A DNA stretch of 64,000 nucleotides from Oscillospiraceae bacterium NTUH-002-81 (GTDB lineage Bacteria > Bacillota > Clostridia > Lachnospirales > Lachnospiraceae), in NCBI GenBank assembly GCA_032620915.1, contig CP136052.1, forward strand, positions 1,340,501 through 1,404,500. The letters are read 5' to 3'. Numbering within the stretch: the first letter of the stretch is position 1; every line of letters begins with the position of its first letter. Of this stretch, positions 1 through 9,825 are shown piece after piece. Position numbers and translations under genes: made by a program. The notes below the pieces were generated by a model. That model ran no database searches and was not told where the DNA came from. It saw nothing but the letters and a program-made list of their open reading frames with translations.

Positions 1-2486
1 CTTATCGTACATTAGCATTGAAAGAACTGCTGTCCCAAAAAGTCACTTCTATTCTTATTTTGATTGCCGTTGTGCTGTCTACTATGATGACAACCATTGT
101 AGGACAATCCATTGGCGTACTTAGTGCAATGCGGGAACAGCAGGCCATCGCTATCGGAGGAAACCGATATGCCACTTTTTTGCAGATGAATGCAGATCAG
201 CTTCACGCACTGGAACAGGATGAGCGTCTTTCCTATGTAGGGAAATCTATTTATATGGGAAGTTTAGAACTCTCCCCATCTCTTACCCTTGGTTTGATGG
301 AATATTTGGATGACAATGCCGCTATCTATCCGTCCAGTACCAGTGTAGAAGAAGGTCGTCTGCCGGAAGCCCCGATGGAAATAGCTCTTTCGGAAGATAT
401 TCTGAAATATCTTGGCTTTGAGGGCGGTATTGGAGATAAGATTACACTTTCACTGCAAAAAAATCTTCGCCACAACATTGCGGACAGCTATTCCTATACA
501 GCAGAATTTGTTCTTACAGGGATATTGAAAAATAACTACTTGGGATATACAAGCGGCACTGTTACGGGAGTTGTAGGGGAAGGAACTGCCGAACAACTTT
601 TACCGGAATCTTATATTTGTTACAATGTGGATATTCGGACTGCCGATAAAAAGAATTTTCAAGCAGTTGTCGATGACATCAATAAGGAATTGAACATCCA
701 TGAGCTTGATACCAGCTACAATATTGTATATTTGAACGCTTTGGGAATTTCCTATACTGCAAATTCCGAGGATGCCAATGATAAGGGATTCTCTTTTATG
801 ACAGTCGCAGGGATATTAGTGGGTACTTTGATTTTGCTGGCTGCTGGTCTTGTGATTTACAACATTCTGAAAATATCTGTATCAAAACGGATAAAGGGAT
901 ATGGAACACTTCGGGCTATTGGAGGCGAAAAAGGACAGCTTTATCAGATCATTGTAATTGAAGTAATCCTATTATGCCTGATGGGGATTCCTATTGGTAT
1001 GCTTCTTGGCTTCTTGAGTGCCAGAGGAATTTTAGAGGCAGCTACCGGCTTGGTTTCCCCTGAATTGTTCTTGGTTCAGGATGCTTCTGAATTGAAAACT
1101 CTAATAGCAGAGAACAGTTCTTTGAATGGAACCTTACTGGTTTTAAGCGGAGCAATCACTTTGGCGTTTGCGCTGTTTGCAGCATTGCCAGCAGCCAGAT
1201 CAGCCGCAAGGGTATCCCCCATTATGGCGATGTCTGGAACAAATCTGAAAATTCGCCGCAGAAAGCGTAAAACAAAGAAAATCCATAATTTTGAAGCATA
1301 CTATGCCCGTCTGAACTTAAAGAGAAATAAAGGCCGTACTGCAATTACAATTTTGTCCCTTGTTATGAGTATCACGGTTTTTATAGCGCTGCAAGGGTTT
1401 TCCTCTCTCCTGAACGCTGCAAGCGCACTGCAAGATAACCATTTAGGAGATTATCAGATCACAAATGAAAGTGTTGGATTTACCACAGATGATCTGAACA
1501 CTTTGCGAAAAAATGAAGCTGTGCAAAGTGTAGCCGCCATACAATTTTCGCTTTACGAACAAAATGAAAATGGGCTGCTCGATGAAATCAGTCTTGAATT
1601 TCAACTGAAACCCGGTGAAACTTTTCAGGTTGTCGGATTGAACGATGAATATTGGGATTATTTTATGGGGGATCAATTACCAGAAGAACAGCTTGGACAA
1701 CTGAAATCAGGGAACGCCTGTATAGTAAGGAATCCTATTCCCATGAGCTACGGCGAAGATGTTCTTGAATTTACAAATATAGAGGCCGGAGAAAACATCT
1801 GTGTTGCGGGAATGGAGCTGAATGTTTTGAAAACCTTGGATGGCTATGACGGTTATCTTGGTATTGGAAATGGCGGTTTCACAAATGGTGTTCAGGTGAT
1901 CGTTGATGATGCTATCTATGAACGCCTGACGGGAAAAGATACCTATTCAGAGTTTTTGCCTACGCTGAACGAGGGCGCAGACAGGGAAATTTTTGATACA
2001 TTTATCGAGGCATTTTGTGATAGGACGCCGGGGACAACATTCTTGTCGTATGAAGAAAGCGACCAGCAACTGAAAGAGAGCTTTGCACAGATTCAAATGC
2101 TGGCATGGGGGCTGATCCTTTTCGTTGGCCTGATCGGTATTCTTAATATCATCAATACCGTTTACACAAATATTCACACCAGAGTAACAGAAATCGGTAT
2201 GCAGCGGGCCATTGGAATGAGCGCCGGTAGCCTTTATAAAACTTTTCTTTGGGAAGGTGCATATTACGGAATCATTGCCTCTGTGATCGGAAGCGTACTG
2301 GGATATGGTTGTACGATCTTCATTGAGGCGGCCACGAGCGACACCATCCAGCTTGTTGCAATCCCTGTCATGTCCATTCTTGAAGCAACCCTCTTGGCAG
2401 TAGGAGCTTGCTTGCTGGCAACAGCAATTCCACTGCGGAAAATTTCAAAAATGAGTATTGTAGATTCGATTGAAACGGTTGAGTAG
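1..2486 (+). CDS. FtsX-like ABC transporter permease (5' end outside window)
   Basis: This is a membrane permease of the MacB/FtsX type, which works with a separate ATPase to export or sense peptides or lipids. The frame is open to the window edge; the first start-like codon is TTG at 18, but in-frame codons before it read YRTLA, so the true start is probably upstream. The visible part has an N-terminal membrane segment, an extracellular domain, a first FtsX membrane block (about residues 255-400), a second N-terminal-like segment after NLKRNKGRTAITILSLVMS (about 435-460), another extracellular domain and a final FtsX block. This is the usual two-repeat architecture. Its ATPase is expected just upstream. 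Location in an integrative element suggests a peptide-resistance role, which is inference. Confidence 0.85.
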   Translation, partial: YRTLALKELLSQKVTSILILIAVVLSTMMTTIVGQSIGVLSAMREQQAIAIGGNRYATFLQMNADQLHALEQDERLSYVGKSIYMGSLELSPSLTLGLMEYLDDNAAIYPSSTSVEEGRLPEAPMEIALSEDILKYLGFEGGIGDKITLSLQKNLRHNIADSYSYTAEFVLTGILKNNYLGYTSGTVTGVVGEGTAEQLLPESYICYNVDIRTADKKNFQAVVDDINKELNIHELDTSYNIVYLNALGISYTANSEDANDKGFSFMTVAGILVGTLILLAAGLVIYNILKISVSKRIKGYGTLRAIGGEKGQLYQIIVIEVILLCLMGIPIGMLLGFLSARGILEAATGLVSPELFLVQDASELKTLIAENSSLNGTLLVLSGAITLAFALFAALPAARSAARVSPIMAMSGTNLKIRRRKRKTKKIHNFEAYYARLNLKRNKGRTAITILSLVMSITVFIALQGFSSLLNAASALQDNHLGDYQITNESVGFTTDDLNTLRKNEAVQSVAAIQFSLYEQNENGLLDEISLEFQLKPGETFQVVGLNDEYWDYFMGDQLPEEQLGQLKSGNACIVRNPIPMSYGEDVLEFTNIEAGENICVAGMELNVLKTLDGYDGYLGIGNGGFTNGVQVIVDDAIYERLTGKDTYSEFLPTLNEGADREIFDTFIEAFCDRTPGTTFLSYEESDQQLKESFAQIQMLAWGLILFVGLIGILNIINTVYTNIHTRVTEIGMQRAIGMSAGSLYKTFLWEGAYYGIIASVIGSVLGYGCTIFIEAATSDTIQLVAIPVMSILEATLLAVGACLLATAIPLRKISKMSIVDSIETVE

Positions 2487-2668
2487 AACACTATTTTTTG
2501 AAATGTCCGAGTGTTGTAACAATTCAGCCTGTTTTTCTGTCGAAATCAAAGGCACCTCGGACATTTGTGTAACATTTGTAGTTTATGATGATTATAAATC
2601 AAAGATAACTTTCACTTAGGTATTAAGACATAATATGGAGGTGATGATGTGATGGGACATTAGCTGTT

Positions 2669-3139
2669 TTGGATATAGAAGAATCCGGCAAGCAGATCGG
2701 AGAAAAGTTATTTCTGCTTCTTAACGAGGAACAAAAGAATGCTCTGATGCAATATATTTTGGAACAGGGAGTCTGTCATGGAACGGTATTCAATTCCTGT
2801 CACACTTCCTCCGCAGCAAAGAAAAATCCTCTAACAGAAATACAGGAAGGCGAGCTTTATCTATGCCTGGAACACCGCACTGTCAGGGTTAGGGAACGGA
2901 TAATCAACCTGACAAGTAAGGAGTTTGATATACTGGCATTACTCATTGCCAATCCCAAACGTGTTTTTACTTACGAACTGATTACCGATTTGGTTTGGAA
3001 AGAGAATTGTGATTTCTATTCGAGAAAAGCCATTCATAATCATATAAGTAAGTTGCGTAAGAAATTGCGCTTTGAACCGGATCTTCCAAACTATATTGAG
3101 AGTGTCGCCGGAATCGGCTATAAATTTGAACAACTATAA
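2669..3139 (+). CDS. Winged-helix (OmpR/PhoB C-terminal type) DNA-binding protein
   Basis: A 156-aa protein whose C-terminal 95 residues form a transcriptional regulatory winged helix: LTSKEFDILALLIANPKRVFTYELI, then HISKLRKKLRF and a terminal GIGYKFE. There is no receiver domain or phospho-acceptor aspartate, so it is not a standard response regulator. The start is inferred as TTG at 2669, because the frame has a stop at 2645-2647 and no ATG. The strong GGAGGTG box near 2638 lies about 25 nt upstream and precedes two tiny reading frames, MM-stop at 2644 and MGH-stop at 2652, suggesting translational coupling. The gene follows the permease on the same strand and ends at a hairpin terminator. 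A role as element regulator is inferred. Confidence 0.75.
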   Translation: MDIEESGKQIGEKLFLLLNEEQKNALMQYILEQGVCHGTVFNSCHTSSAAKKNPLTEIQEGELYLCLEHRTVRVRERIINLTSKEFDILALLIANPKRVFTYELITDLVWKENCDFYSRKAIHNHISKLRKKLRFEPDLPNYIESVAGIGYKFEQL

Positions 3140-3144
3140 TATGA

Positions 3145-3184
3145 GCCCACAAGGTGTCGGTTCCCCTTGTGGGCTTGCTTTTTG
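3145..3184 (+). terminator. Rho-independent terminator after winged-helix gene
   Basis: GCCCACAAGG pairs with CCTTGTGGGC around a short loop, followed by a T-rich run. It lies 5 nt after the stop of the winged-helix gene. Confidence 0.8.
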
Positions 3185-3645
3185 CAGCATATATTCTAAG
3201 GAGCAGAATATGTAGAAAATTGCGAATATAAAGAGTAAAAAGCGAATGTCTGCGGACTGATACAGGAAACATAAACGATATAATTTTCTCCCAAGGAGGT
3301 ATCAAGCAGCCGATTCAGGTTCCTCCTTGATGGGAGGAAATGCCTATGCGTCTATGCAACACAGATTCGCAGATAAACTGCTTTACATTCAGTCACCTAT
3401 ACGTCGTAGTCCAGTTCGTATGGATTGCGGCGTTTTTGGTTTCGACAAAGTTTGAGCATTTTCGCTGTCAGCCTCCCGGAGAAATTTCATATTGCTGCTT
3501 TGGCGCGCCTGTTCTTTGTACGGGCGCGCTTTTTTGTACCCTTTTTTTAATCAGAAAGAGACTAAGACTCTATCGCTGCCGCAGCTCCACCCTCTGATTT
3601 CGATTTTTGCCATCAACTCAAACATCGAAATTGGAGGAATTTACT
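3185..3645. other. Long untranslated region before sigma-like gene
   Basis: About 460 bp with no convincing gene. It contains an inverted pair CAAGGAGG/CCTCCTTG near 3294-3328 and a GC-rich hairpin with T-run at 3502-3537. An 85-codon open frame from 3340 lacks a credible coding signature. The region looks like a structured leader or attenuator for the gene at 3646. Confidence 0.4.
3502..3537 (+). terminator. Hairpin plus T-run, possible attenuator
   Basis: GCGCGCC pairs with GGCGCGC over a 13-nt loop and is followed by TTTTTTG. It lies about 110 nt before the start of the sigma-like gene, so it may act as an attenuator rather than an end-of-operon terminator. Confidence 0.65.
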
Positions 3646-4095
3646 ATGAAAAAAATCAATCTTCGGGATTATTACCCGTATTATACACAAGACATGATCG
3701 TTGAGGTGCCGGATGAAGTTGCGGACATTCTCCGGGAATATAAACTTGCTGAAGCAGCTTATTTTTTGCGTACATACCGGCACAAAGCCTATTTTTCTTT
3801 GGATTATGACATCAATGTGGAACATGAGGCTATGGTGCTTGTTTTGACACCGGCAGATATTTTTGAACAGAAGGAAGAAAACGCCAAACTATATGAAGCG
3901 CTTGCCTCGTTGCCGGAAAAACAGCGTAACCGTATCACTTCACATTTTTTGTTGGGAATGAGTTTATCGGATATTGCAAAAAGCGAAGGAACCGGCGTCA
4001 GCTCTGTACATGAAGGAATCCAACGTGGACTTCGGCGTTTGAAAAAAATTTTAGAAAAAATAAATACAGACCCCGAAAATTACCATCAAAAATGA
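3646..4095 (+). CDS. Sigma-70 region 4-like protein of the integrative element
   Basis: A 149-aa protein beginning at ATG 3646, well placed after TTGGAGGAA. The N-terminal half (LRDYYPYYTQDMIVEVPDEV) is of the kind seen in element-borne sigma-like factors. The C-terminal half has a region-4 helix-turn-helix: LYEALASLPEKQRNRI, then MSLSDIAKSEGTGVSSVHEGI and RGLRRLKKIL. Region 2 is poorly recognisable, so it may be a sigma-like activator rather than a complete sigma factor. It probably controls transfer or excision genes of the element, which is inference from position before the recombinase block. Confidence 0.75.
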   Translation: MKKINLRDYYPYYTQDMIVEVPDEVADILREYKLAEAAYFLRTYRHKAYFSLDYDINVEHEAMVLVLTPADIFEQKEENAKLYEALASLPEKQRNRITSHFLLGMSLSDIAKSEGTGVSSVHEGIQRGLRRLKKILEKINTDPENYHQK

Positions 4096-4667
4096 AATGT
4101 ATAGTAGAGGGACATATTCGGCGGGACAAGCCGGACGGGTGTGGTAAGGAAGCATATATATCCTCCCACCCCAACTGCAATATCAATTTGTCTGCCATGC
4201 CCCTTGCTCGTTCCTTGACAATCGAATATACGCTGTTACAGGTACTTCATTCTGTGTTCCGAGCGGCAGATGGGGCGGCGCGGTGACAGGCGGCCTAAGG
4301 AGGTGATGAATCCAGGCTGTCCGAGCGATAAACGCAACCTACGAAACCGGCTATGGCAAGCTAGACGCGATAACGACACAGATCATAATGGTACTTCTTC
4401 ACAGCTTCCTAAAGACTTGGGGAGAGCTCCTGCGGCGTTTGCTTGCTCCGGCAAAGCGGCGGCGTATGCGGGACTATGATGCGGTGACGCTACCCGCAGC
4501 CTGTAACAGCCCCGTCCTTATAACAGAAGGACTTGCCGGGGTGCGTGGCAAATACGGCAGTAAAATCGAAATCAGATATAATGGGCCGGATTTATGTGTG
4601 CAATAACCATAGATCCGACCTATTCATGTGGTTTTGATAACACAGTTTTCAGAAGGGAGTTGATACT
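4096..4667. other. Region between sigma-like gene and recombinase operon
   Basis: About 570 bp. A strong Shine-Dalgarno AAGGAGGTGATG lies at 4298-4309. The frame starting there is short and arginine-rich, while the +1 frame stays open to 4606. A TTGACA at 4216 could be a -35 box without a convincing -10. I cannot assign a function with confidence. Confidence 0.3.
4388..4606 (+). CDS. Possible small element protein
   Basis: A 72-aa open frame (MVLLHSFLKTWGELLRR...) ending DLCVQ. The same frame is open back to stop codons at about 4304, reading IQAVRAINATYETGYGKLDAI, which looks more protein-like than the competing frame that starts at the good ribosome-binding site near 4300. A real gene may therefore start upstream with a frameshift. 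Neither domain nor function is recognised. Confidence 0.25.
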   Translation: MVLLHSFLKTWGELLRRLLAPAKRRRMRDYDAVTLPAACNSPVLITEGLAGVRGKYGSKIEIRYNGPDLCVQ

Positions 4668-4883
4668 ATGGAATTGAACACCATTGTCAGTGAAGTGGGT
4701 ACGCTGGTAGACATTCGAGATGTCTCTGTCAACAAAGAACTTTCCCGTGATGAACGGATTGCAGAATTTGTTCAGCAAATCAAAAATCCATACCATTTTA
4801 AGTGTGGACGTTTTACTGTACAAGCCAGTTTTTCTGCTGAAGGTGCTACTCTGGAAGAATGTATCAAGGGTATTTTGCGATAG
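4668..4883 (+). CDS. Small conserved element protein preceding recombinases
   Basis: A 71-aa protein starting at ATG 4668 after AGAAGGGAG. It is soluble and has a compact C-terminal part (IKNPYHFKCGRFTVQASFSAEGATLEECIKGIL). Proteins of this type sit just upstream of large serine recombinases in clostridial integrative elements, as far as I recall; the function is unknown. Its place 135 bp before the first recombinase suggests a regulatory or directionality role, which is speculative. Confidence 0.6.
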   Translation: MELNTIVSEVGTLVDIRDVSVNKELSRDERIAEFVQQIKNPYHFKCGRFTVQASFSAEGATLEECIKGILR

Positions 4884-5018
4884 CTGCAATTCTAAGAAAG
4901 GGGCTGACTTTTCCGTAAAAGCATGGTAGAATAAGAATCGGAAAAGGAATTGAATATGGAATAACCACACTTCTTGAATTGCGGGGATTTTTCTGTGCAA
5001 CGAAAGGAGTGTTTTTTT

Positions 5019-6647
5019 ATGCAGGTTTACAAAGCGATTAAGTACATCCGTCTTTCTTATACGGATGATAAAACAGTAGAAAGTGACAGCGTTGCTAACC
5101 AGCGGCGCCTGATTGATGACTACATAGCCCGACACCCGGAAATTGAGGTTGTGGCAGAAAAAATTGACGATGGTTATAGTGGTGTTTTGTTTGATCGCCC
5201 GGCATTTCAGGAAATGATACGGATGATCGAACAAGGCGAAGCTAACTGCGTGATTGTCAAAGACCTCTCCCGCTTAGGTCGTGAGTACATAGAAACAGGC
5301 CGTTATATGCGCAGGGTATTTCCAGCCTATGGAGTGCGTTTTATCGCAATTAACGATAATGTGGACACGGAAAATGACGCTGCCGATGATCTCACGGTTT
5401 CTGTCAAAAACATTATGAATGAGGCTTACTGTCGGGATATTTCTGTTAAGACACGGAGCGCCCTGGAAGTAAAACGGCGCAGCGGGGATTTTGTAGGTGC
5501 TTTTACCATTTATGGTTATGTGAAAGTCGGAGATAAACACAAGAGCCTGGAAGTAGACGAATATGCTGCCAATGTTGTGAGGGATATTTTCAGAAAACGG
5601 CTGGAGGGATTCAGCGCTTCCCATATAGCGGATGAACTGAACCGATTAGGAATTCTTTCGCCTTTAGCGTATAAGCGCAATCACGGAATGCCTCATGCAA
5701 AAGGTGGCTATACAGACCGAAAAGATTGCAAATGGTCTGCAACTACAATCATCCGCATTTTGCAGGATGAAACTTACACCGGAACACTGGTCCAGGGCAA
5801 ACAGACAACGCCCCATTTCAAATTAAAAGAGCGTGAGGACAAACCTTCTTCGGAATGGATTCGTGTGGAGGGAACCCATGAAGCGATCATACAAAAGCAC
5901 GATTTTGATCTGGTACAACGGCTCCGCAGGATTGACACAAGGACTTCTCCCAAATCGGATAAGGTTTACCTGTTTTCCGGTATTTTGATCTGCGGCTGTT
6001 GTGGCTGCCGTATGACCCGCAAGACGAACCGCTATAAAGATAAAGAGTATCACTATTATTACTGCCCGACCGGCAAAAAGAATGGCTGCACATCATCGGT
6101 CATGCTGAAAGAATCGGATCTGATTGAATGTGTGCAGGACAGTTTGAAAGGACATATTGAAAATGTTGCTTCTCTGGATGCCCTGCTGTCCAGTATCAGT
6201 CAGGAACGGATCAACCGGGAATTGGCGCAGGAATATGCCGCACAGATCAGAGTAAATAAAAAGCGTGTGGCACAGACCGAGGGCTTTAAGGCAAAACTCT
6301 ATGAAAATCTGGTGAGTGGAATTCTGACAAAGGAAGAATTTCTCTCTTATAAGCGAAAATACAATGCAGATATTGAACTGTTCCAAAAGGCAATCGCTGA
6401 ATGGAACGATAAACTTACAGATGTATTGGAAAACCGAAGCGAACGAAACCGTTGGATCAACCATTTTATGAAATTTTCTACTATGGAGGATATTGACCGC
6501 CGGGCAGTCATGCAGCTTATCCGAAGCATACGGGTAATGGGTAAAGATGAACTGCATATTGAATTTAATTACCAGGATGAATATCAGAAAGCAATCTCTT
6601 TGGCGGAACAGATTGCTACAAAAAATGAAGAAAGGATGGTGGGCTAA
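5019..6647 (+). CDS. Large serine recombinase 1 of 3
   Basis: A 542-aa site-specific recombinase. The N-terminal resolvase domain has catalytic Ser13 in KYIRLSY and the VIVKDLSRLGREYIETG motif. A recombinase domain follows (about 165-290). A zinc ribbon (CGCCGC then CPTGKKNGC) and a C-terminal coiled coil complete the usual architecture. The start is ATG 5019, chosen for the GAAAGGAG box 9 nt upstream; an earlier in-frame ATG at 4974 lacks one. Its stop abuts the next recombinase start, so the three genes form one translationally linked operon. It should integrate or excise the element together with, or redundantly to, its neighbours. Confidence 0.92.
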   Translation: MQVYKAIKYIRLSYTDDKTVESDSVANQRRLIDDYIARHPEIEVVAEKIDDGYSGVLFDRPAFQEMIRMIEQGEANCVIVKDLSRLGREYIETGRYMRRVFPAYGVRFIAINDNVDTENDAADDLTVSVKNIMNEAYCRDISVKTRSALEVKRRSGDFVGAFTIYGYVKVGDKHKSLEVDEYAANVVRDIFRKRLEGFSASHIADELNRLGILSPLAYKRNHGMPHAKGGYTDRKDCKWSATTIIRILQDETYTGTLVQGKQTTPHFKLKEREDKPSSEWIRVEGTHEAIIQKHDFDLVQRLRRIDTRTSPKSDKVYLFSGILICGCCGCRMTRKTNRYKDKEYHYYYCPTGKKNGCTSSVMLKESDLIECVQDSLKGHIENVASLDALLSSISQERINRELAQEYAAQIRVNKKRVAQTEGFKAKLYENLVSGILTKEEFLSYKRKYNADIELFQKAIAEWNDKLTDVLENRSERNRWINHFMKFSTMEDIDRRAVMQLIRSIRVMGKDELHIEFNYQDEYQKAISLAEQIATKNEERMVG

Positions 6648-8297
6648 ATGGCAAGAAAAAGCAGAAAACAGACGGCAGCGCCTATGCCGACACCATCTTT
6701 ATATGTACATGTGGCTCTGTATATCCGTCTTTCTGTGGAGGATAACAAAAAGCGGGGCTGCTCAGTAGAAAATCAAAAGCTAGTACTGAATGACTTTCTT
6801 TCAGATAAACCGGACTTCGTTGTGTATGATACCTATATCGACAACGGAGCGACAGGGACAAATTTTCACCGCCCTGGATTTCAGCAAATGCTATCTGATA
6901 TTGAAGCAGGCCACATTAACTGTGTGATTGTTAAGGATCTTTCCCGATTAGGGCGAAATTCTATTGACACAGGTTATTATATCGAACAGTATTTCCATGC
7001 TCATAATGTTCGCTTCATTGCTGTTACGGATCAGTTTGATACAGCGGATTCCGGAAATCTTCATGGCGGTATCATGCTGCCTTTGAAAAATATGATCAAT
7101 GAAGCCTATGCTCTGGACATTGGACGAAAAATCAAAGCACAAGCGCGGCAGGCTATGAAAGATGGCGACTATATTGGTGCACGGGCACCTTACGGTTACA
7201 GGAAAGACCCTGATAATTGCCATAAACTTCTGATTGATGAAAATACTGCCCCTGTGGTAAAACAGATTTTTGAATGGGCACATGAGCATGTGTCTCTGAA
7301 CCGGATTGTCCGCAATCTAAATGAGATGGGGATTCCGGCACCGAGCCATTATAAAAAGGCCACTGGCGAGATTACCAGTCCGGGCCTGATTGGAAGCGGC
7401 AAATGGCAGACCCGTACAGTGATGAAAATTTTAGAAAGCGAAGTCTATACAGGCGATCTGGTGCAAGGAAAAACAAAGATTGTAGATCATCAGCAGGTCA
7501 AGGCTGGAGAAGATAATCTGATTATTGCCAAATGCACCCATGAACCGATCATTAGCTATGAATTGTTTAGTGCAGTTCAGGAATACAGAAAACAGATCTG
7601 TGAAGAAAGCAAAGCAACTCCAAAACGCCCCTACACGCCAAACATTTTCAAAGGCAAAGTGTTCTGTGCTGATTGTGGCAGAAGCCTTCACCGGCAACGT
7701 GCCGAGCGCCGGAAAGGCCCCGATACTTATTGGTTCCACTGCCTTACAAACAGCCGGGTAGAAAAAGATAGCTGCAAAGGCGCAACGATGCAGGAAAAGG
7801 AACTGATTTCTACTGTTACGGCTATTCTTGAAAAAGAGCTGACAGTTGCGCTGGGAATGTCGCTGCCACTCTTTCAGTTGGAGGCAAGACAAAAACAGGA
7901 AAAAGATAAGCTGAAAATTCAGATGTCTGCCAAACGGCAGGAAATTGAAAAAACACGCCGACTGATCCGTGGTCTATATGAAAATTTTGTGCAGGGTATT
8001 TTGACAAATGATGAATACTTTGAATTGAAGGCGGATTATGAATATGCTATCAATGCTCTGTCTGGTGAGATTGAAGTATTTGAAAAATCTATGGACTCCC
8101 TGGACAACCAGCTTGCCCGATACCGTGCAATGGAAAAGGATGCAAAAACACTGGCACAGGATCATGTGCTGACTGCAGAACTGATTGAACGGCTCATTGA
8201 ACGAATTGAGATCGACCACGAGCGGAATATTCATGTAACCTTCCGTTTCAAAAATGAATTTCAGGGAAAGGCGGTGGAACCGTGCGCAACTATGTGA
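6648..8297 (+). CDS. Large serine recombinase 2 of 3
   Basis: A 549-aa serine recombinase starting directly after the stop of recombinase 1. It has catalytic Ser29 in ALYIRLSVED, the INCVIVKDLSRLGRNSIDTGYY motif, a recombinase domain, a zinc ribbon (CADCG ... CKGATM) and a C-terminal coiled coil of alternating K/E residues near 400-500. The 28-residue N-terminal extension before the resolvase domain is longer than in its neighbours. All catalytic motifs look intact, so the copy is probably active. The division of labour between the three enzymes cannot be told from sequence. Confidence 0.92.
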   Translation: MARKSRKQTAAPMPTPSLYVHVALYIRLSVEDNKKRGCSVENQKLVLNDFLSDKPDFVVYDTYIDNGATGTNFHRPGFQQMLSDIEAGHINCVIVKDLSRLGRNSIDTGYYIEQYFHAHNVRFIAVTDQFDTADSGNLHGGIMLPLKNMINEAYALDIGRKIKAQARQAMKDGDYIGARAPYGYRKDPDNCHKLLIDENTAPVVKQIFEWAHEHVSLNRIVRNLNEMGIPAPSHYKKATGEITSPGLIGSGKWQTRTVMKILESEVYTGDLVQGKTKIVDHQQVKAGEDNLIIAKCTHEPIISYELFSAVQEYRKQICEESKATPKRPYTPNIFKGKVFCADCGRSLHRQRAERRKGPDTYWFHCLTNSRVEKDSCKGATMQEKELISTVTAILEKELTVALGMSLPLFQLEARQKQEKDKLKIQMSAKRQEIEKTRRLIRGLYENFVQGILTNDEYFELKADYEYAINALSGEIEVFEKSMDSLDNQLARYRAMEKDAKTLAQDHVLTAELIERLIERIEIDHERNIHVTFRFKNEFQGKAVEPCATM

Positions 8298-9823
8298 TTG
8301 CCCTTTATATCCGTCTTTCTGTGGAAGATTTCAAAACCGAAAGTTTGAGCATACCAAATCAAAAACTGATTCTTCGTGAAAAAGCTATGTCTCTGCCGGA
8401 ATGGGATAACAGTGAGATTTTGGAATTTATTGACAACGGTCATACAGGGACAAACTTTGAGCGTCCGGCGGTGCAGGAACTTTTAACAATGGTTCAGGCC
8501 GGAAAGATCAACTGTATTATTGTAAAAGACCTTTCCCGATTTGGACGTAACAGCATTGAAACCGGCTATTTTATTGAGCGGGTATTTCCTCTTTACCACA
8601 CCCGTTTTATTTCCGTCAGTGATGATTTTGACACAGCTAATTTCAAAGGTGATACTGGAGGGATTGATATTGCTTTCAAGTATCTTATTAGCGAGTGTTA
8701 TAGCCGAGATATGTCCATGAAAACCAAAAGTGCAAAATACGCAAAGATGCGTCGTGGGGAATATCAGAGTGTCATCTGTCCTTACGGCTATCGCAAGAGT
8801 GCAGACGGACGTATGGAACCGGACGAGGATGTTGCCCCGAATGTGCAGATGATATTTCAATGGGCGTCTGAAGGCAACACCGCAGCCGAGATCACAAGAA
8901 AACTGTATGCCATGAATATCCCCACCCCTGGGGAATATCGCAAACTTAAAGGCAAGGACTATTACAATGTTTCCCGAACAAACGGCGTTTGGAGTACATC
9001 AACGGTCCTGCGTATTTTAGAAGATCAAAGATATATCGGTACCTATGTAATTGGCAAGAGAAAGGTAAAAGAGATTGGCAGCCGACATACACAGTTAAAG
9101 GATGAAAGTGAGTGGTTCAAAATACCGAACCATCATCCGGCTATTGTAAGTGTGGATCTATTTGAGAAAGCCAATGCTTCAATCAAGCGTTTCTCTCTGT
9201 CAAATAAAAAGCCGCGTGATTATCTGCTCCGTGGTAAGGTATTCTGTGGATGCTGCGATCATGCAATGTCTCTACGAAATGGTGCGTGGTTTTATTGCCG
9301 TCATTCCGAGGTGGCTGAAACGCTTTCTTGTCATGGTGTGCGCATAAAGATGGCAGATCTGGAGCAGGTTGTATTTGAAACAATTCGGGCTCAAATGTGT
9401 CCGGCATTGGGAATTGATAGCAATAAGGATAAATTGGATTTGCAGACAGTCCAGCAGGCCGAACATGAAGAAAAACTCCGTTCTATTCAAGACAGCAAGC
9501 GGCATCTTTATGAGCAGTATGCACTCGGAGAGATTGGTTTGGAAACCTATCGAACACGAAAAGCGGTTTATGACACGGAACTGGTACAAGCCAAAAATGT
9601 TCATGCTGTCATTACTGCACAGACAAAGCAGATAAAAAGTGATTATGAGATTAAGCTGAAACAACAGGAAATTGTGCAGGAAGTCGGAAACGCCAACATG
9701 CTGACAAAAGCTCTGATTGACCGGCTTATCAACAAAGTTTACGTCTTTCCAGGAGAGCGGATTGAGATTGAATATGCAACACAGGATTTCTTAGAAACTA
9801 AGGAATCCGAAAAGGAGGTATAA
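8282..9823 (+). CDS. Large serine recombinase 3 of 3
   Basis: A 513-aa serine recombinase starting at GTG 8282, which overlaps the end of recombinase 2 by 16 nt and implies translational coupling. Catalytic Ser13 lies in ALYIRLSVED, followed by INCIIVKDLSRFGRNSIETGYF. The zinc ribbon is present but compact (CGCCDHAMSLRNGAWFYC). The C-terminal helical region is shorter than in the other two. It lies nearest the element end at about 9.92 kb, the usual position of the integrase relative to the attachment site. Confidence 0.92.
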   Translation: MRNYVIALYIRLSVEDFKTESLSIPNQKLILREKAMSLPEWDNSEILEFIDNGHTGTNFERPAVQELLTMVQAGKINCIIVKDLSRFGRNSIETGYFIERVFPLYHTRFISVSDDFDTANFKGDTGGIDIAFKYLISECYSRDMSMKTKSAKYAKMRRGEYQSVICPYGYRKSADGRMEPDEDVAPNVQMIFQWASEGNTAAEITRKLYAMNIPTPGEYRKLKGKDYYNVSRTNGVWSTSTVLRILEDQRYIGTYVIGKRKVKEIGSRHTQLKDESEWFKIPNHHPAIVSVDLFEKANASIKRFSLSNKKPRDYLLRGKVFCGCCDHAMSLRNGAWFYCRHSEVAETLSCHGVRIKMADLEQVVFETIRAQMCPALGIDSNKDKLDLQTVQQAEHEEKLRSIQDSKRHLYEQYALGEIGLETYRTRKAVYDTELVQAKNVHAVITAQTKQIKSDYEIKLKQQEIVQEVGNANMLTKALIDRLINKVYVFPGERIEIEYATQDFLETKESEKEV

Positions 9824-9825
9824 CC

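Noticed and set aside
3340-3597. An 85-codon open frame in the leader of the sigma-like gene
   Set aside because: It overlaps a terminator-like hairpin, lacks a good ribosome-binding site and has no sensible composition for a soluble or membrane protein.
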